Shown: positions 18,317 to 27,649, counted from the first letter of the stretch. The stretch is 64,000 nt of DNA from Tateyamaria omphalii (GCF_001969365.1 NZ_CP019312.1:2666001-2730000); one strand, 5' to 3'. Translations and numbers: made by a program. Notes: generated from the letters alone by a model not told the origin.

Positions 18317-20641
18317 GTGTTACAACGTAGCGATAGCTTGGCACCACAACGCGTGCGGTATCAGGGTTTGAAAGACGCATCGACCCTGCGCCGCGATGTA
18401 CGATATGGCCAAATGGACCACGTGCATGTGCGGGCAGGCTCCGTCATCTCCGTCACGACAGTCGATGGCGGATGCGACGTCTGGCTGACCTCACGGCCCC
18501 GTGACGCACGCGACTTTGGCGTAACCGCCTTCGACGGGCCCATCGGCACAGGTGATGCGCTGCCCGCTACAGGGTTCGACACACGGGCGCTTCGAGCCAT
18601 GGCGCAAAGCCGCGACACCACGCTGGACCAGGCCCGAGGCCTGCGCATCTTTGGTCCCGACGCCCCCGCAGGCGAAACCCATATCGGCAAGATCACGCAA
18701 GACGCCGACCTGATCTGCATCCTGCCCGCGCAGGGCGGGTTCATCGAAACAGGCGCTGGCGGGCGCGTGGTGCTCACAATCCAACCGCCCGCGGGCAACG
18801 GCCATGATCTCACCCTGCCCGACCCTCTGGGCCACGTGGTGGACGAATGGCGGGTCAGCCGCGGCACGGCCCGGGCCTACACCCTGAAAAAGGGACAATT
18901 CGTGCAGATCATCGACGTCGAAGGGCAGCAATGCTCGGACTTCATGGCGATGCGCGCCGACGCGCTGGACCAAGGGGTCGAACGCTATATCGACAGCACC
19001 GTTTCCCGCACCATGGCGCGCGGCGCCTACCCAACCCCCGGCCTGCACGACAAATTCTTTGACCAGGACATGGTGCCGCTTTTGGCCCTGCGCCAGGACA
19101 CCGTGGGGCGGCACGACACCTTTGCCCTTGCCTGCACCGCGCGCGGATACGAAGAACGCGGCTTTCCCGGCCACATCAACTGCTCCGACAACATCTCGGG
19201 CGCCTTCGCGCCCTACGGCATCGGCACCCGCCGCGCCTGGCCCGCCATCAACTTCTTCTTCAACTCGTGGATCGACTGGCAGAACCACCACATCGCCGCG
19301 GATGAGGCATGGTCCCGCCCCGGTGATCACGTGACCATGCAGGCGCTGACTGACCTCGTCTGCGTCTCGACCGCCTGCCCCGACGACGTGGACCCGATCA
19401 ATGGATGGAACCCGACGGATGTCCATGTGCGCATCTATGACGAAACCAGCCGGATACAGCACGCCGTGGCCTGGCGCGCCAACCCCGAGGACGCCGCGCA
19501 AATGACCGCCCGCTCCGCCTTCCATCCGCGCATTTCCAAGCTGACCAGCAGCTTCCAGGTCGCGCGGCAGCTCTGGATGCCCACGCAATACGACGCCACG
19601 GGGGCCATCGCCGAATACTGGGCCTGCAAGACCGCCGCCACGCTCCAGGACATGTCCGGCCTGCGCAAATTCGACATCATCGGCCCGGATGCCGAGGAAC
19701 TCCTGCAAATCTGCCTGACCCGCAACGCAGCCAAACTGTCCCAACATCGCGGCTTCTACGCCCTTATTTGCGACGCGCGCGGCTCGGTGCTGGACGACGG
19801 CACGCTCTTCCGGCTCGAAGACACGGCCTTCCGCTGGTGCTGCGGGTCGGACAACTCGGGCCTGCACCTGCGCGAACAGGCGGCCGCCCACGGGCTGAAC
19901 GTGCGGGTGCTCAGCTACGGCGACAAGATCCAGAACCTTGCACTCCAAGGGCCCAAATCACGCGATATCCTGCGCAAGATCGTCTTCACCCAACCCTCGC
20001 GCCCGGCGCTCGACAACCTCAAATGGTTCGGCTTCACCATCGCCCGCCTGCACGACCGCGACGGGCCGATGTTCATGCTCTGCCGCACGGGCTTCACCGG
20101 CGAACTGGGCTATGAAATCTTCTGCGACAGCGCCGATGCGGTCACCATCTGGGACGCGCTGATGGAAGCAGGCGCTCCCGACGGGCTGGTGCCGATGGGC
20201 AGCCACGCGCTTGAAATGTTGCGGATCGAGGCGGGGCTGATGATCTCGGGCGCCGAATTCGGGCCCGAGGCTGACGCTTTTGAGTCGGGCCTCGGTTTCG
20301 CCGTCGATCTGAAAAAACCGCACTTCATCGGGCGCACCGCGCTCGAACGCAACACCACGGCCCCCCGGCGCACGCTCGTGGGCCTCCACATGGTCGGCAA
20401 CGAGGTGCCCGTCCATGGCGACGGCATCTTTGTCGGGCGCGAGCAGGTGGGCACGGTCACAAGCGCCTGCCACTCTCCTGCACTTGGTCATGCGATCTGC
20501 ATGGCGCGCGTTGCCGTTGAGAACGCCGCAACTGGCACGAACCTGGAAGTGGGCAAACTGGACGGACATATGAAGCGCCTGGGCGCCACGCTTGTCGATC
20601 TGCCCTTCCTCGACCCCAAAAGAGAAAAGGCACGCGCGTGA
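18317..20641 (+). CDS. DUF1989-GcvT fusion protein (aminomethyltransferase-like)
   Basis: 774 aa from a GTG at 18317 (AGGG upstream; no ATG before codon 33). Residues about 1-165 are an N-terminal extension, about 170-370 a DUF1989 domain with the signature LVCVSTACPDDVDPINGWNP, and about 390-774 a GcvT-like folate-binding aminomethyltransferase (MSGLRKFDIIGPDAEELLQ, CRTGFTGELGYEIFCD, LRIEAGLMISGAEF, plus the C-terminal barrel). GcvT-fold enzymes take methyl or methylene groups to tetrahydrofolate. Followed directly by a betaine-type ABC transporter, the likely substrate is an imported N- or S-methylated compound; which one is unknown. Its stop overlaps the next GTG. Confidence 0.82.
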   Translation: MLQRSDSLAPQRVRYQGLKDASTLRRDVRYGQMDHVHVRAGSVISVTTVDGGCDVWLTSRPRDARDFGVTAFDGPIGTGDALPATGFDTRALRAMAQSRDTTLDQARGLRIFGPDAPAGETHIGKITQDADLICILPAQGGFIETGAGGRVVLTIQPPAGNGHDLTLPDPLGHVVDEWRVSRGTARAYTLKKGQFVQIIDVEGQQCSDFMAMRADALDQGVERYIDSTVSRTMARGAYPTPGLHDKFFDQDMVPLLALRQDTVGRHDTFALACTARGYEERGFPGHINCSDNISGAFAPYGIGTRRAWPAINFFFNSWIDWQNHHIAADEAWSRPGDHVTMQALTDLVCVSTACPDDVDPINGWNPTDVHVRIYDETSRIQHAVAWRANPEDAAQMTARSAFHPRISKLTSSFQVARQLWMPTQYDATGAIAEYWACKTAATLQDMSGLRKFDIIGPDAEELLQICLTRNAAKLSQHRGFYALICDARGSVLDDGTLFRLEDTAFRWCCGSDNSGLHLREQAAAHGLNVRVLSYGDKIQNLALQGPKSRDILRKIVFTQPSRPALDNLKWFGFTIARLHDRDGPMFMLCRTGFTGELGYEIFCDSADAVTIWDALMEAGAPDGLVPMGSHALEMLRIEAGLMISGAEFGPEADAFESGLGFAVDLKKPHFIGRTALERNTTAPRRTLVGLHMVGNEVPVHGDGIFVGREQVGTVTSACHSPALGHAICMARVAVENAATGTNLEVGKLDGHMKRLGATLVDLPFLDPKREKARA

Positions 20642-21696
20642 CAGAACACAGCGAAGACGGGGTGGTCGTCACCCGCAACGTATGGAAAATCTTTGGCAGC
20701 CGCGCGGATGAGGCGATGGCAGCCGTCCGACGAGACAACCTGTCCAAGGCCGAAGTGCTGGAAGAGTTCGGCGCCGTGGTCGGGGTCAAGGATGTCTCGA
20801 TCTCCGTCGGCGAGGGCGAGATTTTCTGCATCATGGGCCTCTCCGGCTCCGGCAAATCCACCCTTGTGCGGCACATCAACCGCCTGATCGAACCCACGGG
20901 CGGTGATATCCTGATCAACGGCGCCAATGTCGGCCAACTCAATGCCGAGGAATTGCGCGCCATGCGCGCCGACAAGATCGGCATGGTGTTCCAGAACATG
21001 GCCCTCCTGCCCCACCGCACGGTGCGCGACAACGTCGCCCTGTCGCTGGAATTGCGCAATGTCGACGCATACACACGGGCGCAAGTGGCTGACCGCGTGA
21101 TCGAACTGGTCAGCCTGCAGGGCTACGGCGACCGCCTGCCCTCGGAGCTTTCCGGCGGGATGCAGCAACGCGTGGGCCTGGCCCGTGCCATGGCCGCCGA
21201 TCCAGATATTCTGTTGATGGACGAACCCTTTTCGGCCCTCGACCCGCTGATCCGCCGCGTGCTTCAGGACGAATTCCTCGAATTGTCGAAGTCCATGAAC
21301 AAGACCACGCTCTTCATCACCCACGACCTTGATGAAGCGATCCGCATGGGCAGCCGCATCGCCATCATGAAGGATGGCGAGATCGTCCAAGTCGGCACAC
21401 CCGAAGACATCGTGACCCAGCCCGCCGACGATTACGTCGCGGACTTCGTGGCGGGCATCTCCAAGCTGAAACTGCTCTATGCCCACACGGTCATGGAACC
21501 GCTCGAAGCCTACGAACAACGCAAAGGGCCAGTGGCGCAGGCCGAGGCACCCGTGGCCGACCCGGATGACGACCTCGACAAGCTGATCGCGCTCAGCGTC
21601 AACCAGGACCACCCGGTCCTGATCAAGTCGGACGGCAATGTCGTGGGTGTGGTGTCCAAAGATGCAATCCTGCACGGCGTCCAGGGGGAGGCGTAA
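20638..21696 (+). CDS. ABC transporter ATP-binding protein, glycine betaine/proline type (ProV-like)
   Basis: 352 aa starting at a GTG that overlaps the preceding stop (GTGA). Walker A GLSGSGKST near residue 65, signature ELSGGMQQRVGLARA, Walker B ILLMDEPFSALDPL and the switch THDLDEA are intact. The N-terminal NVWKIFGSRADEAM and the C-terminal tail (about 80 residues, one CBS-like segment PVLIKSDGNVVGVVSKDAIL) are ProV features. It powers import by the permease and binding protein encoded next. Confidence 0.93.
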   Translation: MTEHSEDGVVVTRNVWKIFGSRADEAMAAVRRDNLSKAEVLEEFGAVVGVKDVSISVGEGEIFCIMGLSGSGKSTLVRHINRLIEPTGGDILINGANVGQLNAEELRAMRADKIGMVFQNMALLPHRTVRDNVALSLELRNVDAYTRAQVADRVIELVSLQGYGDRLPSELSGGMQQRVGLARAMAADPDILLMDEPFSALDPLIRRVLQDEFLELSKSMNKTTLFITHDLDEAIRMGSRIAIMKDGEIVQVGTPEDIVTQPADDYVADFVAGISKLKLLYAHTVMEPLEAYEQRKGPVAQAEAPVADPDDDLDKLIALSVNQDHPVLIKSDGNVVGVVSKDAILHGVQGEA

Positions 21697-21698
21697 AC

Positions 21699-23285
21699 AT
21701 GACCGACACAACACCCGATCACATGGGCGGCGCGACAGCCGCGACCACGGACGAAACCAAACCCTTCGCCGATTTCGCCGACAAATCCGGCGGCTATTTC
21801 GCACAGACCTTTCTGTCGATCCAGAAGGCGCAACTGCCTGCGACCCACGTGAACTGGATCGCCGCCATCGCGGGCTTTCCCTGGGCCGCGATCCGCGCCA
21901 ACAAAATGCTGTTCTGGGTCGGCTTCCTGATCGACCTCGTGGCCGCCGTCTACCTGATGCAGGTCTGGAAATTCTCGCGCGCCGCCGAACAGGCGGTCAT
22001 CGACAACAAGGACTTCCTCGTCGAACGCTACGAAAACTGGACCTCCTCCAGCCTCTGGGCCGCCGTCATCATCTTCGTGCTGGGCCGCCTGCTCTATGGC
22101 TGGCTCGCCGACCGCCTCTATTTCAAGCAATACAACACCTGGCGCGTAGACCACTCCAAGCCTTCGGGTTGGGACACCAAACGCCTCGTCTGGGCCGCCG
22201 TCATCGTCGCGATGATCGCGCCGCTGATGCTCTACCGCGCCTCGCAATTCCCGCCAGAGGAACGGACCTGCATCAAACAGGCCCGCGCCATCGCCGACGG
22301 CGAAGAGGTCGGGTTCAAGGACCGGTTCGACTGTCTCATCATCGGCGAATTCCCCACAATCGTCTGGCTCGACCGGCGCGACATCGTCACATACCCCCGC
22401 GACGACAACGGCGACCGCTTCGTGCGCCGCGAAGCGCCCCGCGAAGGCCTGCCCCCCGTCAACCTCAACAGCTACACCGCACAACTGATCGACGACGGCA
22501 TCGGCTACCTCACCGCCTTCTACGGCTTCTTCTTCGACGGGATCACGGCGGGTCTGCGGTCGATGCTGTCCGCCATCACAGCCGTCTTCGTGGGCACGCC
22601 ATGGATCATCGCCATGGGGGCGATCATGGCGATCAGCTATACGATGGCAGGCACCCGAATAACCATATTTGTCGCCGCCTCCCTTTGTTACCTCGCCCTC
22701 TTCGGCTTCTGGCAAACGGCCATGGACACCATGAGCCTCGTGGTCGCCGCCTCAATCATATGCATCGTCTTCGGCCTACCCTTAGGCATCTGGGTCGGCA
22801 AATCGAAACGAGGGCAGGCGATCATCACGCCCATCCTCGACATCATGCAGACGATCCCGTCCTTCGTGTACCTGCTGCCTGCGGTCGCCTTCTTCTCGAT
22901 CGGCAAACCGCCGGGCATCCTGGCCACGGTCATCTTCGCCATGCCGCCCATGGTGCGCCTCACCGCCCTCGGCATCCGCCACGTCCCCGAAAACACCAAG
23001 GAAGCGGCCCTCGCCTTCGGCGCCAACCCCCGTCAACTGCTGACCAAGGTCGAACTGCCCCAGGCGCTGCCGTCCATCATGGCAGGCGTCAACCAGGTGG
23101 TGATGATGGCGTTGTCGATGGTCGTGGTCGCGGCCCTGATCGGCGCGGGCGGCATGGGCTTCATCGTCACCGAAGCACTGGCAAACACCCGCACGGGCGC
23201 GGGCATCCTGGCCGGGATCGGCATCGCGCTTCTGGCGATGATGATCGACCGGGTCGTGCAAAAGGCCAACACCGTCAAACACTAA
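21699..23285 (+). CDS. ABC transporter permease, ProW-like, with long N-terminal extension
   Basis: 528 aa, longer than typical ProW (about 350). Residues 1 to about 235 hold an extension with three hydrophobic helices and a polar domain, then the ProW core follows from about 250. The core carries the EAA-loop motif KEAALAFGANPRQLLTKVELPQALPSIMAG and the usual PTIPSFVYLLP-like segment (MQTIPSFVYLLPAVAFFSIG). It forms the membrane channel for the binding protein downstream. The start is 2 bp after the ATPase stop. Confidence 0.9.
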   Translation: MTDTTPDHMGGATAATTDETKPFADFADKSGGYFAQTFLSIQKAQLPATHVNWIAAIAGFPWAAIRANKMLFWVGFLIDLVAAVYLMQVWKFSRAAEQAVIDNKDFLVERYENWTSSSLWAAVIIFVLGRLLYGWLADRLYFKQYNTWRVDHSKPSGWDTKRLVWAAVIVAMIAPLMLYRASQFPPEERTCIKQARAIADGEEVGFKDRFDCLIIGEFPTIVWLDRRDIVTYPRDDNGDRFVRREAPREGLPPVNLNSYTAQLIDDGIGYLTAFYGFFFDGITAGLRSMLSAITAVFVGTPWIIAMGAIMAISYTMAGTRITIFVAASLCYLALFGFWQTAMDTMSLVVAASIICIVFGLPLGIWVGKSKRGQAIITPILDIMQTIPSFVYLLPAVAFFSIGKPPGILATVIFAMPPMVRLTALGIRHVPENTKEAALAFGANPRQLLTKVELPQALPSIMAGVNQVVMMALSMVVVAALIGAGGMGFIVTEALANTRTGAGILAGIGIALLAMMIDRVVQKANTVKH

Positions 23286-23315
23286 CCAAGAATGAGTTCA
23301 ATAAGGGAGACACAT

Positions 23316-24266
23316 ATGAAACTCATGACAACCCTCACCGCTGCAGGGGCCCTGTCGGTCGCTGCCGTGGGCGCGCAGGCACAGGAAAAGGTCGCCATCT
23401 CCGACCTCAACTGGACCGGCGCCAAGGCCATCGCATACGTCATCAAGACCGTGATCGAAGGGCCGCTGAACTCCGAAGCCGAGATCGTCGAAGGGCTCTC
23501 CGACCAGGCCATCATCGGCGCAGGCATGGACAAGGGCGACGGCTCGGCCGACGTCTGGACCGACATGTGGATGCCGAACCAGCAAGCGCCCTGGGACAAG
23601 TATATCGAGGACGCAGGCACCGTCGCCCACAACCAGCCCTACGCGGGCACCCAGCAGATGTACGTGCCCAGCTACATGTCCGACCAGATCAGCTCGTTCG
23701 AGGATCTGAAGGACCCGGCCGTGGCTGCCATGTTCGACAAGGACGGCAACGGCAAGGGCGAATACTGGGCCGGTGACGCCTCTTGGAAATCCACGAAAAT
23801 CTGGCAGGTCAAGATGAAGTCCTATGGCCTCTCCGAACTGTGGGAGCCCGAGATTATCTCGGACGCGACGTTCAAGGCGCAGCTGAAATCGTCCTACGGC
23901 AACCAGAAACCGATCCTGTTCTACTACTGGACGCCCGAATGGATCCACGCCGCCTATGACATCACGCCGCTGGACGAGCCTGAGCACACCGAAGGCTGCA
24001 TGAACCTGCAGCTGGATGGCGAGGACTGGCTGGAAGTGTCCGAAGCAGGCTGCAAAACGCCGGACGCCCAGATCTTTGTCAGCTACTCCAAGTCGCTGGA
24101 AGAACGGAACCCGCCCGCGGCCAAATTCCTGAGCCAGATCCAACTGGACCCCGCGGTCGTGAACAGCTGGATCCTTGCCATCGGCCGGGATGAGATGGAC
24201 CCGCAAGACGTCGCCGAAGAATGGGTGGCCGAGAACATGGACATCGTGCAAACCTGGATCAACTAA
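23316..24266 (+). CDS. ABC transporter substrate-binding protein, glycine betaine/choline type (ProX/OpuAC-like)
   Basis: 316 aa from the ATG at 23316 with AAGGGAG upstream. A Sec signal peptide is evident (KLMTTLTAAGALSVAAVGAQAQ). The mature part contains the OpuAC landmarks ISDLNWTGAKAIAYVIKTVIE, ADVWTDMWMPNQQAPWDKY and ILFYYWTPEWIHAAYD; the many Trp/Tyr residues are suited to caging a quaternary ammonium or sulfonium group. It closes the operon and is followed by a strong terminator. Confidence 0.9.
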   Translation: MKLMTTLTAAGALSVAAVGAQAQEKVAISDLNWTGAKAIAYVIKTVIEGPLNSEAEIVEGLSDQAIIGAGMDKGDGSADVWTDMWMPNQQAPWDKYIEDAGTVAHNQPYAGTQQMYVPSYMSDQISSFEDLKDPAVAAMFDKDGNGKGEYWAGDASWKSTKIWQVKMKSYGLSELWEPEIISDATFKAQLKSSYGNQKPILFYYWTPEWIHAAYDITPLDEPEHTEGCMNLQLDGEDWLEVSEAGCKTPDAQIFVSYSKSLEERNPPAAKFLSQIQLDPAVVNSWILAIGRDEMDPQDVAEEWVAENMDIVQTWIN

Positions 24267-24283
24267 GCCCGTTGATGTTCAGG

Positions 24284-24320
24284 AACCCGGCGAGAGCGAT
24301 GGCTCGCGCCGGGTTTTTTT
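24284..24320 (+). terminator. Rho-independent terminator after the betaine-type ABC operon
   Basis: AACCCGGCGAGAGC pairs with GCTCGCGCCGGGTT (one mismatch) around a 4-nt loop and ends in a run of seven T. Confidence 0.9.
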
Positions 24321-24347
24321 GTTGGGGTGATTTGCTTGGGTGGTGCT

Positions 24348-24587
24348 TTAGGCGGAAGCCGTGAAGTCCATCTGGAGTTCAATCGTGAAGACGGAGCGAT
24401 GCAGGTCCCAGCCCTGCATGTCAAAGGCCAGCCCGTAATTGGTGATGACCTGGCGGATCTCTTCGCGGTCCAGAAGGATTTGCAGCTTGGTTTCCATGCT
24501 GCTGGCGGGATCGACGGGCGGGGCCTGCTGTGCGGCGACTAGGGTTGGCAGAAGGGCTGCGGCGGCAAGCGTTGCGATGCGGTTCAT
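24348..24587 (-). pseudogene. Truncated SnoaL-like exported protein
   Basis: 79 codons from the ATG at 24587, with a good ribosome site (CAGGAGA). A signal peptide (NRIATLAAAALLPTLVAAQ) is followed by LLDREEIRQVITNYGLAFD, the opening helix pair of SnoaL/NTF2-like domains. Such domains need about 130 residues, but the frame stops after only about 50 mature residues (TASA), close to the terminator of the neighbouring operon. It is probably a remnant, although a short expressed product cannot be excluded. Confidence 0.55.
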
Positions 24588-24668
24588 TAGCTTTCTCCTG
24601 TGGATCGGCGCGATCGGGAACGGCGCGGCAATTTGATGGACCGCGCCGATCCGTCCCAATGCGGCGCA

Positions 24669-25454
24669 TCAGCGGGCCAGAAAGCCCCCATTGATGAACA
24701 AGGTCTGGGCGGTCACCCACTGGCTGCTGTCCGAGGCCAGGAAGTCGATCAACGGCACGATGTCGGTGATCTCACCCAGCCGTCCGGCGACGCTCATATT
24801 GCTGAGGTACGCGGTGGACTGTTCGTTTTCTTCGCCATGGAAGAAGGCGGTGTTGATCGGTCCGGGGGCCACGACGTTCACGGTCACGCCTCGGCTGCCG
24901 ATCTCCTTGGCAAGCGCCCTGGTAAAGTCCTCCAGCGGGGCCTTGGACCCGGCATAGAGGCCATACATGCCCGTTGTCGCGCCAAGCAGGGTTGTACCCA
25001 TGTTGATGATCCGGCCGCCATCTTCGATGTATTTGGCCGCTTGCTGCATGGCAAAGAACGCCGCCTTGGTGTTGATGCCGAAGGCACGGTCAAAGTCGGC
25101 TTCGGTGATCTCGGCAAAGGGCTTCTTGATGACGACGCCCGCGTTGTTGATCACGATGTCGATCCGGTTGAAAGCATCCTTGGCACTGGCAAAGACTGCT
25201 TCGACTTCGGATGGGTTGGAAAGATCACCGCTGGTGATCAGGGCGCGCACGCCGTTTTCCTGCACCAGGCGGGCCGTTTCTTCCGCGTCCGCTGCTGAAC
25301 TGTCCGAGTGGTGATGTACCACGATGTCGGCGCCACGGGCGGCAAGGCTGAGCGCAAAGGCGCGGCCCATGTTGCGGGCCGAGCCGGTGATCAGAGCCAC
25401 CTTGCCTGTCAGGTCACGTCCGTAACTGGCGGGTGTGTTTGTTTCGGTTGTCAT
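24669..25454 (-). CDS. Short-chain dehydrogenase/reductase
   Basis: 261 aa from the ATG at 25454 (GGAGAAAG upstream; a longer frame to 25529 is unlikely). Classical SDR motifs: VALITGSARNMGRAFAL for the cofactor, DIVINNAGV, the catalytic Tyr/Lys in YGLYAGSKAPLEDF, and PGPINT. The expected catalytic Ser seems to be in the MGTTLLG segment, which has Thr in its place. The acidic-free stretch after the first strand hints at NADP use. It is divergent from a LysR regulator that probably controls it; substrate unknown. Confidence 0.9.
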   Translation of the reverse strand: MTTETNTPASYGRDLTGKVALITGSARNMGRAFALSLAARGADIVVHHHSDSSAADAEETARLVQENGVRALITSGDLSNPSEVEAVFASAKDAFNRIDIVINNAGVVIKKPFAEITEADFDRAFGINTKAAFFAMQQAAKYIEDGGRIINMGTTLLGATTGMYGLYAGSKAPLEDFTRALAKEIGSRGVTVNVVAPGPINTAFFHGEENEQSTAYLSNMSVAGRLGEITDIVPLIDFLASDSSQWVTAQTLFINGGFLAR

Positions 25455-25555
25455 GTTCTTTCTCCATCTGGTTGGAAGCAGGATCATCCCTGCCTTGATG
25501 AAGAAGATGGCGTACTGGTCTAAACTCATGTAGAGAGAGAAAACTCATTCACTAC

Positions 25556-26473
25556 ATGCAAAAACCGCACTTAATGATCGAGACAAACGAACAGCTTTTC
25601 CTGCGGGTGGTTGAGGCTGGCAGCCTCAAGGCCGCCGCGGAACAGGTGCACGCAGATCCCTCTGCCGTGAGCCGCAAGATTGCCGCACTCGAAGACCGGC
25701 TAGGCGTCAAACTACTGCAACGATCCACCAAACGTTCGACCCCGACAGAGGCTGGAACACAGTACTACGAAGGGATGCGCGCGCTGATCGAACAGCAATC
25801 CGCGTTGGAAGCGCGTGTTGCGGGCTTGGTCGACACGCCCACCGGCAAGCTGCGCGTGACCGCACCGGTGGATTTCGGGTCCGAATTCGTGGCCCCCGTT
25901 CTCAGCGAGCTGCAAGAGCAGGCCCCCGACCTGAAGGTTGAACTGCTGCTCGGGAGCACATTTTCGGACCTCGTGGAACAAGGCATTGACGTGGCGATCC
26001 GCATCGGGCGGCTGCCGGATTCCAGCCTGATCGCCCGGCGGCTTGGTGCGGTGCCCCGGGTCATCGTGGCATCAAGATCGTATGTGGAAAAACATGGCAC
26101 GCCCAACACACCTGGCGACGCCGAAGCACACCCCTTCATCATCTACCGGCCCGAACAGAACAACACCTCCATCAAGATGCGTCGGGGCGGAAAACACGTT
26201 TCGATGCAGATGTCAGGCAACCTAACCGTCAACAGCGTGTCTGCCATCAAACGGCTCGTCTGGGCGGGCAAGGGCCTACACTTGGGACCAACCTGGGTGT
26301 TCAAAGATGGCCTTGCCGACGGATCGCTCGTGCAAGTGCTGCCGGACTATGAGTTGGAGGCTTTTCCGCTGCACGCCGTCTATGTTGCCACCAGTTATGT
26401 TCCAGCGAAAGTCCAGGCATTCATTGATCTCATGAGGAGATCGGTTCGTTCCAACACGGCAATAAGTGAGTGA
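25556..26473 (+). CDS. LysR-family transcriptional regulator
   Basis: 305 aa. N-terminal winged helix with NEQLFLRVVEAGSLKAAAEQVHADPSAVSRKIAALEDRLG, then a LysR substrate-binding domain (GKLRVTAPVDFGSEFVAPVLSELQ). An ATG at 25574 is an alternative start with an equally weak ribosome site. It is divergent from the SDR gene; AAACTCAT occurs twice in the gap (25522-25529 and 25541-25548), a possible operator. The pair is a common regulator/target layout. Confidence 0.92.
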   Translation: MQKPHLMIETNEQLFLRVVEAGSLKAAAEQVHADPSAVSRKIAALEDRLGVKLLQRSTKRSTPTEAGTQYYEGMRALIEQQSALEARVAGLVDTPTGKLRVTAPVDFGSEFVAPVLSELQEQAPDLKVELLLGSTFSDLVEQGIDVAIRIGRLPDSSLIARRLGAVPRVIVASRSYVEKHGTPNTPGDAEAHPFIIYRPEQNNTSIKMRRGGKHVSMQMSGNLTVNSVSAIKRLVWAGKGLHLGPTWVFKDGLADGSLVQVLPDYELEAFPLHAVYVATSYVPAKVQAFIDLMRRSVRSNTAISE

Positions 26474-26840
26474 CCGCGGGTCTCTATGACCCACTCAGAT
26501 CGAAAGCTGACGTTTATTCACCTAGCTGAACGGCCAGTTTGTCCCGCACACCACCAGTTCGACGGCGGCATGGTTTTGCGCTCGCGGCGAATGTCTCCTT
26601 TGACGGGCTGCGTTGCAGCGACCGACGATCCAAGCGGATGCGGCTTTGGGCCGTCGTTGCGGGATGTAACTATGCCAAGGGCTGAGATGCTGCGTCAGGC
26701 CTAGCGGCGGCGAAGAGCCCAAAGTGACCGATGATGCATTTGGGATGACCAACCGCGGTAAAACGGAAGCGCATGAATCGGGTCGCCCGGACCAATAAAG
26801 ATCCATAAATTGTTCGACCAGGAATGAAGGAGGAATTGTT
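26474..26840. other. Gap without a convincing gene; possible decayed dispersed element
   Basis: I see no supported gene in these 367 bp. The stretch from about 26520 contains GAACGGCCAGTTTGTCCCGC, which resembles GAACGGCCGCTCCGTCCCGC at about 27349. Two such related copies either side of the DUF1203 gene suggest remnants of a repeated intergenic element. Confidence 0.4.
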
Positions 26841-27311
26841 GTGAACTTCCAAATCAAACCATTGCAAAGATCAGACTTCGCGCACCTTTTCGAGTTGACG
26901 GACGCCGAACTTGCCGCGCAACACGCCTGCCGACAGATCGTTTCATCGAAGCCGGGAACCCCTTGTCGGGTTAGCATGCAAGACGCTGAAGTCGGTGAGA
27001 CCGTTATACTTTTCAACTATGAGCATCAGCCCGAAGACAGCCCCTACAAGGCCAGCCACGCTGTCTTCATCAGGGAACGTGCCGAGCAAGCCAATCTTGC
27101 CATCAACGAGGTTCCGGATGTCATTCGCTCGCGGCTCATGTCCATGCGATACTTCGACAAAAGTCACATGATGATAGATGCGGACGTTGTGTCGGGCGAT
27201 CGGGTTGCAGAGGAACTCTCGAAGGCTCTCGAAAATGATGAAATCGCATATGTTCATCTGCATAACGCAAAGCCCGGCTGCTTCGCCGCGTCCGTATATA
27301 GGGCCTGTTGA
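26841..27311 (+). CDS. DUF1203 family protein
   Basis: 156 aa from a GTG at 26841 behind a strong AAGGAGG. The sequence fits DUF1203: FQIKPLQRSDFAHLFELTDAEL, then CRVSMQDAEVGETVILFNYEHQ and SPYKASHAVFIRE. The family is cytoplasmic and of unknown function. The gene stands alone between two non-coding gaps, convergent with rpoC, and codon use looks less GC-extreme than its neighbours. Confidence 0.85.
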   Translation: MNFQIKPLQRSDFAHLFELTDAELAAQHACRQIVSSKPGTPCRVSMQDAEVGETVILFNYEHQPEDSPYKASHAVFIRERAEQANLAINEVPDVIRSRLMSMRYFDKSHMMIDADVVSGDRVAEELSKALENDEIAYVHLHNAKPGCFAASVYRAC

Positions 27312-27619
27312 GTGTCAATCCTGGAAGCGGACCTTGGGTAACTGTCGCGAACGGCCGCTCCGTCCCGCACCGACGACATCGGACAAGCAGCGACGGACGT
27401 CCGTTCCAAGCCGCAAGCAAACCTTACCCAAAAGTTCCCCTCCCCAAACGCGTCCACGCGAGCCAACGGTAAACGCCGTCTAAACTCCGCCTCCCTCTTC
27501 AAAACACGCAGTATTGGCAGGAAAATGTGCACCTTAGCCGAAAGCCAAGCGCCAGTTCACCCCAAATGCACCCAACCTGAACCACCGCGCGCCCCGCTAA
27601 ACTACAACCTGACAAACGC
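27312..27619. other. Gap between DUF1203 gene and rpoC terminator, no gene seen
   Basis: No frame here is convincing. It carries the second related copy of the sequence noted at about 26525 and otherwise shows no hairpin, tRNA or promoter I would defend. Confidence 0.4.
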
Positions 27620-27649
27620 AAAAACCCCCACCCTTTCGGGCGGGGGTTT
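27620..27649 (-). terminator. Rho-independent terminator of rpoC
   Basis: On the minus strand AAACCCCCGCCC pairs with GGGTGGGGGTTT (one G-U) around a short GAAA-type loop and ends in five T, 25 bp after the rpoC stop. Confidence 0.88.

Noticed and set aside
26522..27016. 164-aa minus-strand frame over the gap before the DUF1203 gene
   Set aside because: It runs antisense through half of the real DUF1203 gene and contains low-complexity Arg/Ser/Pro runs.
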